64,000 nt of DNA, from contig PDUO01000062.1 of assembly GCA_003008705.1 (NCBI GenBank), positions 5,891 to 69,890 on the forward strand. The letters run 5' to 3'. The notes beneath the pieces were generated by a model that ran no database searches, had not been told where the DNA came from, and worked only from the letters and a program-made list of their open reading frames with translations. Both the position numbers and the translations under genes were made by a program. Below, in pieces: positions 49,030 to 60,807 of the stretch (position 1 is its first letter; every line of letters begins with the position of its first letter). The DNA is from Pezicula radicicola (lineage: Eukaryota > Ascomycota > Leotiomycetes > Helotiales > Dermateaceae).

Positions 49030-50026
49030 GATATTAAGTAGCTCTCATCTCACAGTGAGGATGGAATATAGCTTTATGTATTTAAATAGACTCTGAAGAA
49101 TTTTGGCCCGATTTAATATTGTATAAATGCTTATAGTTACCCGGAGATGTAAACTAGAGTTACCGAGATATTAGACTATATAAATCCTGTAAATCTCAGT
49201 AGTATACAATCCTCACTCCGTCAAGGGGAGGAAAGAAATTATACTCTTAACAGTGTACCTGCCATGCTAGTATTCAAGACGTAGCAATTGGGTAAAATGT
49301 AAGCAAGTGCACCTTTTGCGAAGCATCAACTCCAAAAGTTCTATAGGATCTTTGTGATCTATAGTAGACTTCTGTAGACTTGCTGAGTCGTTACGAGAAT
49401 GGCTCGCTAGTTGTTTGGAGCAGGCGGATCAGCTGTCCCGCGGGATGGCTCATCCGCACCCGAGTAGCCACCTACGGGGAAGGTAGTACCATTAGATCTG
49501 AAGTTGGTATAACTTATAGCCTCTCCAAGAATGCTGGTTATACTGTACCTCCTTTCCCAGAACCGCTATCCTTCTTGTATGTCAATATACAGCCACCAAA
49601 GATTGCCATTTTGTTTGTGAGTACATTCCCTTGTCATTTATCATCAATCTTAGATTTTGCGCAGCGTACCTAAGTAGCCACACAGAATCCCAACCATTAA
49701 TCACTGCGTCGCCTAGCAGAGGCCGAAAAGAGAGGAGTTGAGACTGCCGGGGGCACCGCTAATCTCTTTACGTGAGAAGCGGTCCTTTTTCCAGAAGATT
49801 AATATTTATCTAACTGGATTCAACTTCCAGGATCTTAGAACTTTGTACACCATTCGACGAAAGGATAAAGGATTTGAAGTCGGTCAATATCTCAATATAT
49901 AGGACAATTGAACCGCTAGGATTACTAGCCAACAAGTATAATGCTTGTCTGATAGGGATTAAATCAGAGTACGGGGGTTCATGTTTAGAATAGAGAGCAT
50001 TCTGGGACAAGACGGGCAAAATGTAG

Positions 50027-50400
50027 ATGGACTCAAGACTTGAATGTATGCCATTTGGGGCTTTTGTCAGAACAACACAGCCTGGAAGCGGGCAAGAGAC
50101 TCTCATCCTAAACTCACTAAGCACACTGGTTCATCATGGATGCCTGTTTGTTCCGTTGGGATACAAGCATGCCCTAGAGATTCTGAAAAACACGACCGAA
50201 GTGCATGGGGGCACCTCACTAGGTGCCGGGACGTTCACAGTAAGCTCATCCTCATCATTAGTAGGTATTCACTCAGAAAATATTTTTATCCTTTAGGGCG
50301 AGAACGGAGATTGTGAACCATCTCCACCCGAGATCAAACTTGCCGAAGCGCAAGGCAGAGCATTCCTGGAAGCAATTTCGAAATTCAATTTTACCATCGA
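50027..50400 (+). pseudogene. WrbA-like quinone oxidoreductase, copy 2, C-terminal fragment
   Basis: The reading TTQPGSGQETLILNSLSTLV, HHGCLFVPLGYKHA, EVHGGTSLGAGTF, an intron (about 50240-50297), then EIKLAEAQGRAFLEAISK matches the second half of WrbA, including the HHG...PLGY and GGSPWGAGT-type motifs. The N-terminal half with the FMN loop is not found in the preceding sequence, which has several stops. The frame continues past 50400 with unassigned sequence. Copy 1 lies 1 kb upstream, same strand. Confidence 0.65.
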
Positions 50401-50649
50401 AAAGCCTCGTGTGGATCACAAGGGCAAGTATGACGCCCTTGATATCCCAGAGGAAGCTTTGGAGCCTCATATAATACGTGATTGGAGACATAGAGAGCCC
50501 AGCCACAATCTGAAAATATACCAGTACGAGAGATATTCTCTTCGTTTCCGTCCACGGTGTACTTGCGTGATTTCGAGAAACAACAAGATGAGATTGAGAA
50601 GATTCAGAGGGTTTCGTACGGTTAGAAGCGACTTGAAAGCGCTCTAAAG

Positions 50650-51105
50650 CGATTTTAGGGTTTTAATGATCAAGTAACAACATGCCTGGAAGTTCAGCTA
50701 TTGCAGGATAACGATAACTGCTTTGGTGCGTTGAACGAGTCTCCTATTTTAACAGCGCCATTTCCTAGTATTTTATACCGCTGCAAAATTTCACATAATA
50801 CTTCCCAACATACACTCTATAGCCTCAAAGTAAATCAAAATTGAAGATATATACCAACATCTATAATGTAGATTTCATATAGCCCACCGTCCTTGGATCA
50901 TTCGGTCTTTACAGCACATCACTTGGCATTGTTTTCCATTTATAAAATATTGAGCAGGGAGCTTCTGACATTCAAAATCAACATACATCACTCCATAGTT
51001 TAAAGCAATGCTAAATTTTGGCTTTGCTTCCTAGCTCCCCTGCTTGATAGCTTCACTGTCCCCGTAACCTTGTTCCACGTCAGACATTGATCCTCGCCAT
51101 CTTCA
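50650..51105. other. No gene seen
   Basis: AT-rich spacer between the WrbA-like copy 2 and the EthD-like fragment. Confidence 0.4.
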
Positions 51106-51339
51106 CTATGATGAGCCTACCACAGAACCCGACAGCAAAGTAGAGCTGCCATTTGTGAAGTTTGGCACGTCTGCAAACACGGGTGCTGCATCCGGCCTAG
51201 TTAGCGCCGCAGTCAACTGCTCTGCATTTTCCCAGACCAATGTCAGACTGATAATAAATTCTGGCTTCGCACCATCCGCCCCTGGAGCAAAAGTAAAGGC
51301 CGTTGTGATGCTGTCCGTCCCCGGTGCGGCAGCTGCCAT
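51106..51339 (-). CDS. EthD/Dabb-like protein, probably N-terminally truncated
   Basis: A 77-aa frame from ATG at 51339. The C-terminal half of an EthD-type dimeric alpha-beta barrel is visible: FTFAPGADGAKPEFIISLTL, then TRPDAAPVFADVPNFTN and LLSGSVVGSS at the end. These proteins help ring or ether metabolism and often accompany monooxygenases. Full members are about 100-110 aa with a YPxxxxFxxxYYxxxH start, which is not present here; an upstream exon could exist but I could not find one. Confidence 0.5.
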   Translation of the reverse strand: MAAAAPGTDSITTAFTFAPGADGAKPEFIISLTLVWENAEQLTAALTRPDAAPVFADVPNFTNGSSTLLSGSVVGSS

Positions 51340-51399
51340 AGTCGTGACATTGATTGCAAGTACCTAACCCCTCAACTCAACTCTTTTTCCCAAGATGAG

Positions 51400-51960
51400 T
51401 ACGTGTAACTTTCCTGGCGAGCTGCGATGTCAATATGTTCCTGACCGTGCTACAGGCTGAGAGCCCTAATACAGTCATATATCCAGACGACTCGAACAAC
51501 TCCCAACACCCTCGACTCGTGCAACGCTCTTGGATACACACAGCGTTCGCCATCAGGCTCCAAGAAAAGTATTGTTGCTGCAGGTCAACATCGATTACCT
51601 GGTGTATACTTTGGTGACTCTTCCACTTTTGCTTTTGTATCAAACGTCCGATCGGTTGGCTCGCAAGGTGAAAGCAAAGCGTCTGATAAAGCACAAAAGT
51701 CCACAGTACCGAGTAGCGCTGCAGCCCAAATCTATGACAGCAGCCTCATACCAGAAGGTCTTGAACCATGTTTTCAGCTCCCCGAGCGCTCTCTTGTAGA
51801 TTGTCTTGTTGCCGTATATTTCAATCGAGTGTATCGGCTTTATCCCTTCATCTACGAAGGAAGCTTTAGGGCAGAGTACAAGAAGATATGGAGACGTCCG
51901 CCTTCTCAACATGCCTCGCACGTATCGAATATGTATATCTTTAATTTGCGCTTAATTTGA
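51400..51960 (+). pseudogene. Fragment of a second Zn2Cys6-type regulator (paralog of the 45-47 kb gene)
   Basis: In one frame: VYFGDSSTFAFVSNVRS, AAAQIYDSSLIPEG, LPERSLVDCLVAVYFNRVYR and SFRAEYKKIWRRPP. The corresponding parts of the gene at 47 kb read SYFGDASALAFVSSICT, LPEREMADRLVDVYFSKVHR and SFRAEYEKMWRQTP, so they are clear paralogs in opposite orientation. No zinc cluster is found upstream and the sequence ends where a stop enters the next helix. Confidence 0.6.
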
Positions 51961-51978
51961 TTCGCTATTTATGTCACA

Positions 51979-53336
51979 TTATTCGATGTTGTTCTTTGAG
52001 CTCAAACCTAACCCTAGCTTTTGTAGGTTTTGTTGAATAATAATATCCCGCACCGAAGTCATAGTGACCTTAAGCAAGTTGGTATCCGTAGCGTTTGTGA
52101 AATGTCCGTAGATTTCTCTCTTAGGATTTCGGTTTAATGCAACGAATTTGTCCATAAAGTATTTACTTGTCTGCTGCGAGTTTGCGGTATTACCTAGGAA
52201 ATCCGAGAAGCCGTACTTAGTAATTGGGCTAGAAGCAATCTTCGCCTTAAATAGATCAATCTTATTTAAGAACAAGATTAACGCTGATTTAGTAAACCAA
52301 TGTGAATTAGCAATCGATTCCCATAGCATAAGTGCTTCTTGCATTTGGTTCTATAGTAGAATGTTAGTCCCTACTTATAGAGTATTCTTTAATCTACTTA
52401 CGCCGTTTTTATCTTCAGCTAAGCATTGGTCATATCCACTAATAGCGACCAAGAACAGTAGACAATTTACGTCCTCGAAACAGTGAATCCACTTCTTCCG
52501 CTCAGATCTCTGTCCACCAACATCAAACATCCGGTACTGTATATCTTCTAGGTCGAAACGTGTTTCAGTAATTCCAGTAGTTCGGAGTCGTGCTTGGAGA
52601 ACATCTTGGTCAGTCGGTAAGAAGTCTTTGCTAAATAGTCGATCTAGGTCTTCGAAGAAACTATATACAAGATATTAGTATAGAGTCTAGTATATACAAT
52701 GCCTCCCGAATCTTACTAGCTTAGGTTATCATATAGAGCAAATTTGTTGCCCCGCTTAATTGCCTTCTGGATTCCGGAATCTTCCCATAGCTCCTTAAAC
52801 GCTTGCCTGTATTCAATTGGTATAGGATCGAAGGGTTTAATATTAATTTTATCGTAGATAAGTGCAAGATAGACCTATAGTTTTGTATTTAGCATTTAGC
52901 GCCGCGCTGTATAGTCTAACTTTGTAGGTAAAGTTGCGAATACATACAGAGGTATTAGGATTTCCAAACTCGATTCTGAATTCATCCATAGCCTCGATAG
53001 TCTTCTGGAGGCCCTCAAGGATATTATCAAATATAATAAGACGCCATTCGTCCTTCTCAGTCTTATTGAAGCCCTCCTTAGTATATATTAAGCGCATTTG
53101 CTTAAGAATCGTTGACTTTCCACTCTCTCCAGCGCCTATAGATAATATGATTAGTCTATAGTCCCTATAGAGATAATCTAACAGTAAAGAAGCTCACACT
53201 TACCTAATAACAGCAATTTCACCTGCCGCGCCGCTATCTTTGCATCATCCTTAATAAGCCTATCTAGGTCTTTACTCTTCTTCTTCGTCTCGGGATCACC
53301 CCGTCCGCCGAAACACATATTAATTATTGGAGCCAT
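51979..53336 (-). CDS. Heterotrimeric G-protein alpha subunit (fungal group II-like), intact
   Basis: Exons 53336-53204, 53135-52921, 52874-52717, 52660-52402 and 52350-51979 total 1137 nt (378 aa), with all five joining in frame. Visible: [14 protein letters not shown] near the start, P-loop GAGESGKST, switch [10 protein letters not shown], switch [16 protein letters not shown]4 FLNKIDLF, and a G5-like box TNATDT where most family members have TCATDT. The ATG at 53318 (MCFGGR) is an alternative and resembles group II members more closely. It lacks the N-terminal Gly2 used for myristoylation and a C-terminal Cys near the end; the tail SSKNNIE is extra. It is a signalling protein that couples receptors to downstream effectors at the membrane. 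It is AT-rich for a core gene and lies among broken genes, so it is probably an accessory duplicate. Confidence 0.85.
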
Positions 53337-53829
53337 TTCGAAGGTAATATAATAGAGATAGTGGGATTATTTTGGCATGCAAGGACAAGGAGTGCGACGA
53401 TGGGAGAAATAATAGAGGGAAGGTGCCCTGTGCCCTTATAGGTGAGTGTAGTTGGGGGTTTTAGGCAGAGTTAAGAATGTTCGCTTGTTAAAGTTTTTGT
53501 AATACACTTTGCTGCACATAGTTATACTAGCCCTTTCCGAGGCATTAAACTTTTTATAAACCACTGCATGCGTACAGATAGTGTTCCACGTTTTTAGAAA
53601 CAAGCTTCTAGCATAAAAGCGACTACTTAAGTAAATTTAGTACATATTTCAGAGAGTCATAGCAATTTAAGGCCGGATATTGTCGATCTGTAGCTGCAAG
53701 CAAGCACCCACTACCCTCGAAACATCACTAGTTTTGTTGCTATCGCTGTCCTAACCTCCTTAGAGAATAAAAGTGTCTAAACAACACTATTCTAACTTGT
53801 CCTACGGGCCGAGACCCAGGGCTAAGCGA

Positions 53830-54155
53830 GACCAACCTACGATTCCGCCAGGGTGGCCTGTCGGTATTTTTTGATGAAAATGACTTGGTGAAGGCCCGAT
53901 CAAAGTCTATAAGCGTGGCTGCGACCTTTTCCCGCTCGATATTACACGTGTACAGAAGCTTAGGAGAGGCCTGGCCTTTGAGCTTTCAAAGATCTCCACA
54001 GTGCGGCATTAAACACTATTAGCCTAACCATTCAACAAGGGACCAGGGCGTGAATCAATAATTTTACAACTCAAACCACATCGTGCTAGCCAGGTTGCAG
54101 CACAAACACCGGCGGAGCCGCTGCGGTAGATCAAGACATCGACTTTCTCCGCCAT
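53830..54155 (-). pseudogene. FAD monooxygenase (phenol 2-monooxygenase-like) with large internal deletion
   Basis: ATG at 54155: VDVLIYRSGSAGVCAATWLA is the FAD dinucleotide-binding motif, followed by CKIIDSRPGPLLNG, stop, CRTVEIFESSKARP. Directly after that, one frame over, comes LYTCNIEREKVAATLIDFDR, which in the family lies hundreds of residues later, near the end of the FAD domain. About 300 codons are therefore missing. Two in-frame stops add to the damage. Confidence 0.6.
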
Positions 54156-54159
54156 CTGC

Positions 54160-55020
54160 GTGGAATACTTTTAGACCCCTAGGTTATAGTAGTAATGATG
54201 ATAAAAAGAAGACCGATTAATCTCTCGAGAAGTGCCTTCGGAGATGGTGCCGACCTTGCGAGCGCTAACAATATATAAGCTATTGAACAGGCGTTCTTGG
54301 CAGTCAACATGGTAGAAGACTCTACTTAGCAGCTACCGGTATTTTGAGACGACGACCGGGAAATAATATAGGGACTATGTGAATCTGTGATAATTAAGGC
54401 AAGAAGAATATTTAGCATGCGGGAGAGCCGCTCGGTGAGCTGTCGCCGTTAGAGCGTGGTCAAATGGCAAGGCTACTGGTATCTAGAGATACCGGTAGGT
54501 ATATTTTGATTGCTGACTACCTCTATCCGAGCATGGGCTGCTCCGCTAGAGCTATTACGCAGTATACTTGAGATATGCCTCGGGTGGTAGCACCATTTAC
54601 AGCGGTTCCTCACTTCCCCGTCGGGGATGTAGGGTACAGTGAAATAGGAGGAGACATCAGATTAAGTGGTATACGAATAGACTTTGTTGTGTTAAGATTG
54701 CATCTTAATCTTTTATAAATCCAAAGTACCCATTTCAGGATATGGCTTAAGTCCGACAAGTATGGTAATCACTCAAGCATGGTTTCTTGCGAGTCGTAGG
54801 ACGTGTTCATAAAGATTTATAAATGTCTAGGTATATTCGTCCGAAATTCAAGCAACCACATTACAATCGTGCGCTCGCTCAACTCACTTAACAGAAAGAC
54901 CTTACACATCTCAAGAAAAGCTTCGATCCTAACACCGTTAGTAAACAATTACTATATGTGTTACTTTCATCTCAACTAATTTAGATCTCTAGATTAGTCT
55001 TCGTTGACTAACCGCAACCA
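54160..55020. other. Intergenic stretch with no assignable gene
   Basis: Short frames only, on both strands. Upstream region of the SRPBCC-like fragment. Confidence 0.4.
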
Positions 55021-55029
55021 GCCCCAACC

Positions 55030-55350
55030 ATGCCAGAAATCATAACCGACGTGACACGTGAGGTACCCCGACCAATTGGGCAGGTTTGGCCAATAGTCGC
55101 GGCGTTCGGTACCGAAATTCTCTGGTTTCCAAGTGTCACTGCATCATCCCTCGAGGGGTATGGGATAAACTCTGTTCGAACCAATTACTTTAAGGAAATA
55201 ACCCTTGGGTGGATGTTGCGGTTGAGAGATTGGATCTTTGTGATGGTGCTGCACACCATATCCGCTGGCAGGTCAAGTCCCGAATGATTGCAAGACCAAG
55301 CTCTAGCAATGTAACAGTTCTCGTTGGTAGAGGAGATCCTTACCTATAAA
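55030..55350 (+). pseudogene. SRPBCC (START/Bet v1-like) fold protein, frameshifted
   Basis: MPEIITDVTREVPRPIGQVW, then PIVAAFGTEILWFPS and LEGYGINSVRTNYF fit the beginning of a small hydrophobic-ligand-binding protein. Near 55210 the frame shifts by one, giving RLDLCDGAAHHIRWQVKSRM and NVTVLVGRGDPYL, ending at a stop about 55348. Family members are about 140 aa; here the C-terminal helix is lost. It is on the same strand as the SDR gene 100 bp downstream. Confidence 0.5.
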
Positions 55351-55447
55351 AGGTGTGTCGTTTCGAAGATATCGCAAAGTTTCTAGAGACACACATACCT
55401 TAGTCCTGCGGAATCTTACTTACTAGTCCATCATCTCCGCTTAATCA

Positions 55448-56513
55448 ATGGCACCAATCACACAAATCAGAGTTTCCAATGGTCTTCTGACCAAAGCCAC
55501 CGCTCCCAAAATTGCTGTCTTTGTGGGTGGAACAGATGGAATTAGCAAGGCAGCCATAACTGAGCTCGTATCCACCGGCTTTCCTGTAAAGATTTACATC
55601 ATCGGCAGAGATCAAGTTCGCCATCAATCTGTTCTAGCCGAATTGCACGCAATCAGCGGCAATGCGGAACTCATTTACCTGGAAGGACAAATCTCCCTCA
55701 TGGCTGAGTCTAAGCGCCTCGCGGACGAAATCTCTAGCCGAGAGCAAAAAGTCGATCTCTTATACCTATCCGCTGGTTACCTGCCATTTACTGGTTATAA
55801 GGGTCGGTTAAGGTGCATTGAATATGGCTATCGTAGACTGACTTCCTTTAGAAACGACCGAGGGGCGGGAGCTCAGCTTTACTGTGGTCTACTTCAGCCG
55901 CATTGTCTTCATCTCACGCCTCCTCCCCAGCCTACGAGCGGCTGCTGATTCCAACTCCGGACAAAACTCGCCCCGGATTGTGAGTATTTTAGCAGCTGCC
56001 AAGGAGTCAACTAGCCTATTTCTGGATGACTTGGAGCTCAAAAAGCCCGGCCGGTTCAACATTCCCAACTACGCTGCTCATGCTGCCACCATGTACACTC
56101 TGACATTGAAACACCTTGCGGAAGAAGTAGACAATCAGAAGATTGTGTTCTTACATGCTCATCCCGGTGTTGTGCCAACAGATCTCATGAGAAAGAGTTG
56201 GGGCGATGCATGGGACACCGCGCCTCCAGGCGCAGGACCCCAAGGGAATTTTGTACCCTTGACGCTAGAAGAGTCTGGCCAGCGGTCATTGTACTTCATT
56301 ACAAGCTCAGAGTTTGGCGGTAAGGGCGTTCCGCTACCAGAAGGACGGACAACGGCACATGCCATGAAAAATCTCCCGCACGGATCACTGTTCTGTGTGA
56401 ATGATTCTATGGAAAGCTTGCAGCAGGACGAGATTCTTATAGACTTGCAAGGCTTGGGGGCGCCAGATGCGATCTGGAACTCAACCCAAAAGATCCTTAG
56501 CTCTTATTTGTAG
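55448..56513 (+). CDS. Short-chain dehydrogenase/reductase, 338 aa, intact
   Basis: Exon 1 55448-55802, intron 55803-55851 (unusual GTCGGT donor, TTTAG acceptor) and exon 2 55852-56513 add up to 1017 nt in frame. N-terminal Rossmann motif IAVFVGGTDGISKAA is followed by IYIIGRDQ, LLYLSAGYLPF (NAG-type motif changed to SAG), then VVYFSRIVFISRLLPSL. The usual YxxxK pair is not plain: FNIPNYAAHAATMYT carries the Tyr but no Lys three residues later. An NAD(P)-dependent alcohol/ketone oxidoreductase is likely; the substrate is unknown. It is one of few complete genes here. Confidence 0.75.
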
Positions 56514-57770
56514 TCAGATTTAATAGTCAGGTTTAAATGCTTTGCTCGATATCCTATCTCTCTCTACAACTTACTGAGCTCTATTACGGGCATGATGTGA
56601 ACGCATGAGCCAAGTGAGGATTATTTTAAGTTAGTCTTGTCTATTAAGGCTATTAGAAGTATAAGGAAGTGAACTTGAATATGATACTCTTAGCATCAAG
56701 CAGGCAAGCTATCCCCAGGGATGAACGTCAGTATTTTGAAATACTGATTTTGTTTGACATCCAAATCCATCTCTTCCTACCACTGCTCCCATGGTTGATG
56801 TTCTTTGGTAGGAGTTTTAGAATGGGTCTCCCACATTTGAAATCTTAATCAAGAATTACACACTGAATAAGTGTACGTGATATTCTGCTCTTACGAAAAT
56901 ATAGCAGAGGTTGTTGTATACCTCCCGTCTGAAAATTCGTCTGCAGGAAGTTTTTTTCTACGAGTTCGCGCTTTGCAACGACTGTACTTCCAGGACAACA
57001 GAAAAACCTAGCAGGCAAACAATTCTTCGAATCAGCACTGTATAGAAACTGGGTTTCTTGAAGAACACATAACATTCTCTAATTATAACTACTAAGCAAA
57101 GTATTTTTGATATAACTATGTCTGAAATAGAAAAAGCAGCTAGTAAAATCATCCAATCAGCGAATAATGTAAGGTAATAACGCGTTTCAAATAGGCAAGG
57201 GCAGAGAGGGATGGATGTTTCTAGATTGAACGACACCTAGGCTTAGAAGAAGTCTAAATACAAAAACGAAGAGGCCAATAAGTCTAGTGGTGTTATTCGC
57301 AAGGCCGAAGAGAATAAGGTTAAAGAGGGTAGTTAAGGAAGTTTAGAACGACTAAATAAACATAATGACAAGAGATGCACTTGCTTAATGTTAAGAAGTA
57401 TCTGAAAGAAAGCACAGAGCAGCGTAGTGCATACAATTCTGTAGTAGGGCAGTAGGGCTTAATGATAGCTCTTGAGCTTAGCGAAATAATACAAGTTTGT
57501 CACAGTCGGAATGAAAGACAACTGAAGTCAGACAGTCTGAATTAGCTTCATTGATACATCTAAAGAGAGAATAGAAAGGAAGAGAAGCTACGAAACCGAG
57601 AGATTGATTTCAGCCGGAAGCTAGATTAATGAATAAATTTAATAGTATGTATTTTTGAATTGTGAATGTATCATTGTTTTGTCTTCGACGGGTATTATGC
57701 ACCTGAAGCATGATTTCAATCCTGCACTTCGTATTTCAAGAGCTGTTTCCCACCTAATCATTTGCTTTAC
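56514..57770. other. About 1.25 kb with no assignable gene
   Basis: AT-rich, with only short frames. 3' ends of the SDR gene and of the phthalate-decarboxylase-like gene converge here. Confidence 0.5.
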
Positions 57771-57774
57771 GACT

Positions 57775-58878
57775 CACACAACATAAGTTTCTAGCGTGCT
57801 TGGTGCGAAAAGTTCCTCCGGCCGGTACCTTCGTTTCAAAAGACCTTGACGAAAATGATAGTCGAGGAATTTATCCAACACATGCTTGTTCTCCTCAAAG
57901 CCGTCCTTCCACCATCTTGTACTCCCGCCCATGAGTTTCTTTGTTTCTTCGATATGACTCTCGAGCTAAGGCAGCATGTATCTCAGAGCAGCACACTGTT
58001 CCAGGGGTTCGTAGGCCATTTCTAATGACGTTACAAATGCCTTGGCCAGCGCTTTTGCAATCCACGGGTTCGCATCGTAAACAGATCGTTTTAGTGTAAC
58101 AATATACATAATTGGGAGTATTCGGGTTCGTTGATAGTAATCAGCTTCGACTTCTTGGAAGTTCGGAAAGAGCAGGCCGACTTTTGTCGAAGTAAGCAGG
58201 GAGGAAGGCTTCGTCGCGCTGAAGATGGCATCGATCTCTCCGTTGGCTAACATCTGGCTGAGGTTCTGCCCTTCTCGAATCTGGGAAACTTTGACGCCGG
58301 GTGGCAGTGTATGTGCAATCTTACTAATTCTCTCGCTTTCTGATGGCTCGATTGCTCCAGTGAAGAATTCCACACTTTCAATTGGAACACCAAAATCTTC
58401 TTCCATGATACCTCTTTGCCAAACCGATGCGGTGACTATTTAAAGAAGCCGTTGTTTCCGACTCGAGGGTCCTAGACGAGCCGGACTTACTTTGGTACTC
58501 TGGGATGACTATCTTCTTCCCCTTGAGGTCTTTAGACGTCTTAATTTTGGCATCCAAGTTGATATACATATTCTGGTGCCGAAAGAAACGTGACGGAAAG
58601 ACCGGTATGGCAATAAACTTTGGATTCTCCTCGTTCAATGTCAACACATATGAGGATAAAGAGAGCTCGGAAATGTTGAATTCCTGGAAACGTATCTGGC
58701 GAAAGAAACTACATTGCAATCATTAGCAGCGTCAAACATCATTTTCAGCCGGTGCTCGGTACGTCTCTTCCACACGATAATTCAGGAACGTCAGATCAAT
58801 TCCTTCGACGCGAACCCTTCCATCTTCGATGGCTTTCATGCGATCATAGTCCCAGCAGGTAAATGAGAGGTTAAGCAT
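57775..58878 (-). pseudogene. 4,5-dihydroxyphthalate decarboxylase-like (NMT1/THI5-like fold), one nonsense codon
   Basis: ATG at 58878 (MLNLSFTCWDYDRMKAIEDG). Introns at 58762-58709 and 58490-58436 keep the frame through VEETFFRQIRFQEFNISELS, FIAIPVFPSRFFRHQNMYI, KDLKGKKIVIPEYQ, ITASVWQRGIMEEDFGVP and PLEQCAALRYMLP. A TAG at 57966-57968 stands where the family has Trp (LPWL), and the conserved C-terminus (ESHIEETKKLMG, STRWWKDGF, FLDYHFRQGLL) continues in the same frame to 57775. This is a single Trp-to-stop change of the kind RIP would cause. The family removes carboxyl groups from hydroxylated aromatic acids. Confidence 0.75.
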
Positions 58879-58879
58879 T

Positions 58880-59405
58880 GTCGTAGGCGTGTATTATGCT
58901 GACCGGAGAATGATCACTATATATTCACGGAGTGAAGTCAAGTCAAATCTTGATGGAGATAGAAGTAGCGACAACGGTATGAGCTCTGACCGCTGATACT
59001 TAGCTCGGGGCTCCCCATTTAATGCAGCCGATTCGTATAGCGGAAGTTAGCAACAACTACCAAGTACCCCACCACTAGCCCTCCTCCCCGGCTCAGCTTC
59101 GTACACGCTGTTTCTGGATTGCTCCAAACATACAATATCTATACCGTGGGTTTAGCTAAATATACTGAGTAGTACGTGCGCTGCATGTACTCGAGCGAAT
59201 CAGTTGCAGGCTCTTGGGGGAAGTTCTAGGGTAGAGTAGAAATGACGGTGAGATGGGGTAATCTGGAGGCGTAAGTGTCTGTGGTATCCAAGGTATGTAT
59301 GGTTGAGGACTGTGGCTTGCTTAAAAGTCGGCAACCTCCCTCGTCCCGCTTACGGAAAATAACCGACATTCGACAAGAACACCATCGACGACAGCACCAC
59401 GCTTG
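58880..59405. other. Divergent promoter region, no gene seen
   Basis: Lies between the minus-strand decarboxylase-like gene and the plus-strand CMD-like gene. A short minus frame at 59226-59423 has no motif. Confidence 0.35.
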
Positions 59406-59411
59406 AATGGA

Positions 59412-60078
59412 TGGCAAACCCAACTATGAGGTTTGATTGCACGCAACATCCACCAATTTTGGAATCGGCCGAGAACCAGTCGATCTTGGCCAAGGTCCGA
59501 GAGGTTCGAGGTGACCTGGGTTTGCTTCCAGTCGATTTGGTCTTGCTACACGCCCCTCAAATTGCTGAAGGTTAGTGAGAATCGCCAAAATCATAACCGT
59601 CGTTGCTCATGTTCTCACCTGCGAAGGTTGGCATGCCCTCTTTGGTGCAATCCGTGGACGAAACTCGCTCCCGGACGACATTCGGGAGTCGCACCGGCTT
59701 GATTAATCGAGCCTAGTACGAGTGGGAGATCCATAGCCGCATCCTCCTTGAATCACAGAACTTTGACAATGAAAACTCTCCATCGTCAAGCAAGCCTACC
59801 CCTCCTCCAAAGAACCCCTGGACGATCGACAATAGACGACGCTTCGCTTAGCCGATGCGATGACACGGCACGTCACAGTTCCTCATGAGCTCTTCGATGA
59901 AGTCAAGGCAGTGGGTTTCACGAAACAACAAATTGTTGAGCCCACGACGACCATCGCCGGCTACAATATGGTCAGTCGTTTTCTGGTTGCGCTGGACATT
60001 GCAGGGGCGAACAGCCAGGCACCTGATTGGGCATCTCACTTGGAGGAACATAAAGAAAATGGAAGTGAAAAGAAGTAA
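59412..60078 (+). pseudogene. Carboxymuconolactone decarboxylase/AhpD-like, broken
   Basis: ATG at 59412 (MANPTMRFDCTQHPPILESA). Exon 1 reads through VREVRGDLGLLPVDLVLLHA. An intron (GTTAGT donor, GCGAAG acceptor) leads to WHALFGAIRGRNSLPDDIRE. The frame then shifts: INRA, stop (TAG for Gln), YEWEIHSRILLESQNFDNE. The last part DAMTRHVTVPHELFDEVKA and YNMVSRFLVALDI is back in another frame up to the TAA at 60076. The AhpD-like fold handles ring-cleavage products or peroxides. Confidence 0.7.
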
Positions 60079-60079
60079 G

Positions 60080-60800
60080 AACTTAATAATAATTCTGGCT
60101 TAGCTAACAATATTAAAGGTTGTAGTTCATAAAATGATTCCGAGAGTCGAAAAAAATCATGAGGGGTGTAACAGCATAGCAGAACGGTGTACATAGGGTC
60201 AAGTATTTAGCAGACAGGTCGGTTTCTCTCCAGGAAACTGGGCCCAACTTGCAAAGAACCAAAAGATCACAGTATATATCGTAGAAATAGAGGAGGTAAA
60301 AGAATTTGACATAATTATGGGGCTTAGAGTGACTCCCTATCATGACTCGAAAGATATGTATTCCCTCGTTATATATTATATGGAAGTCATAGCTAACACT
60401 GACACAAGAGTGCTATGTGTAACTGTCCTAATGGACCCAGTAAGACTCGCTCACTACATCCGGGTGATAGTACTTTCAACATTCACGAGAGCAGTTAAGC
60501 CAGGGAACAGGTCTGGAGTACGAGAAAGCCGGATTCCATTGTTGACCTCCAGTTCAGAGCAGAAGTCGATGTATATAGTAGTATTCTTATTTAGAAAGCT
60601 ATGTCGTAAAACAGATATCAACCTCCGGTAAAATCTTGGTCAGATGTGTCATATTTCCCAACTTCGCAATGTATTTACAGCCGGGACTGCAACTCTCCCC
60701 AACCCCCCTTCAACTTGACGATTTTACCTCTCTCCTACGCACAATAACGTTCACATCTTTTTATTGCTGGAACCACTCTCTCCGCAGGGGCCACGTCTTG
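60080..60800. other. No gene seen
   Basis: Short overlapping frames without motifs between the CMD-like gene and the second P450. Confidence 0.4.
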
Positions 60801-60807
60801 TTCCCGG

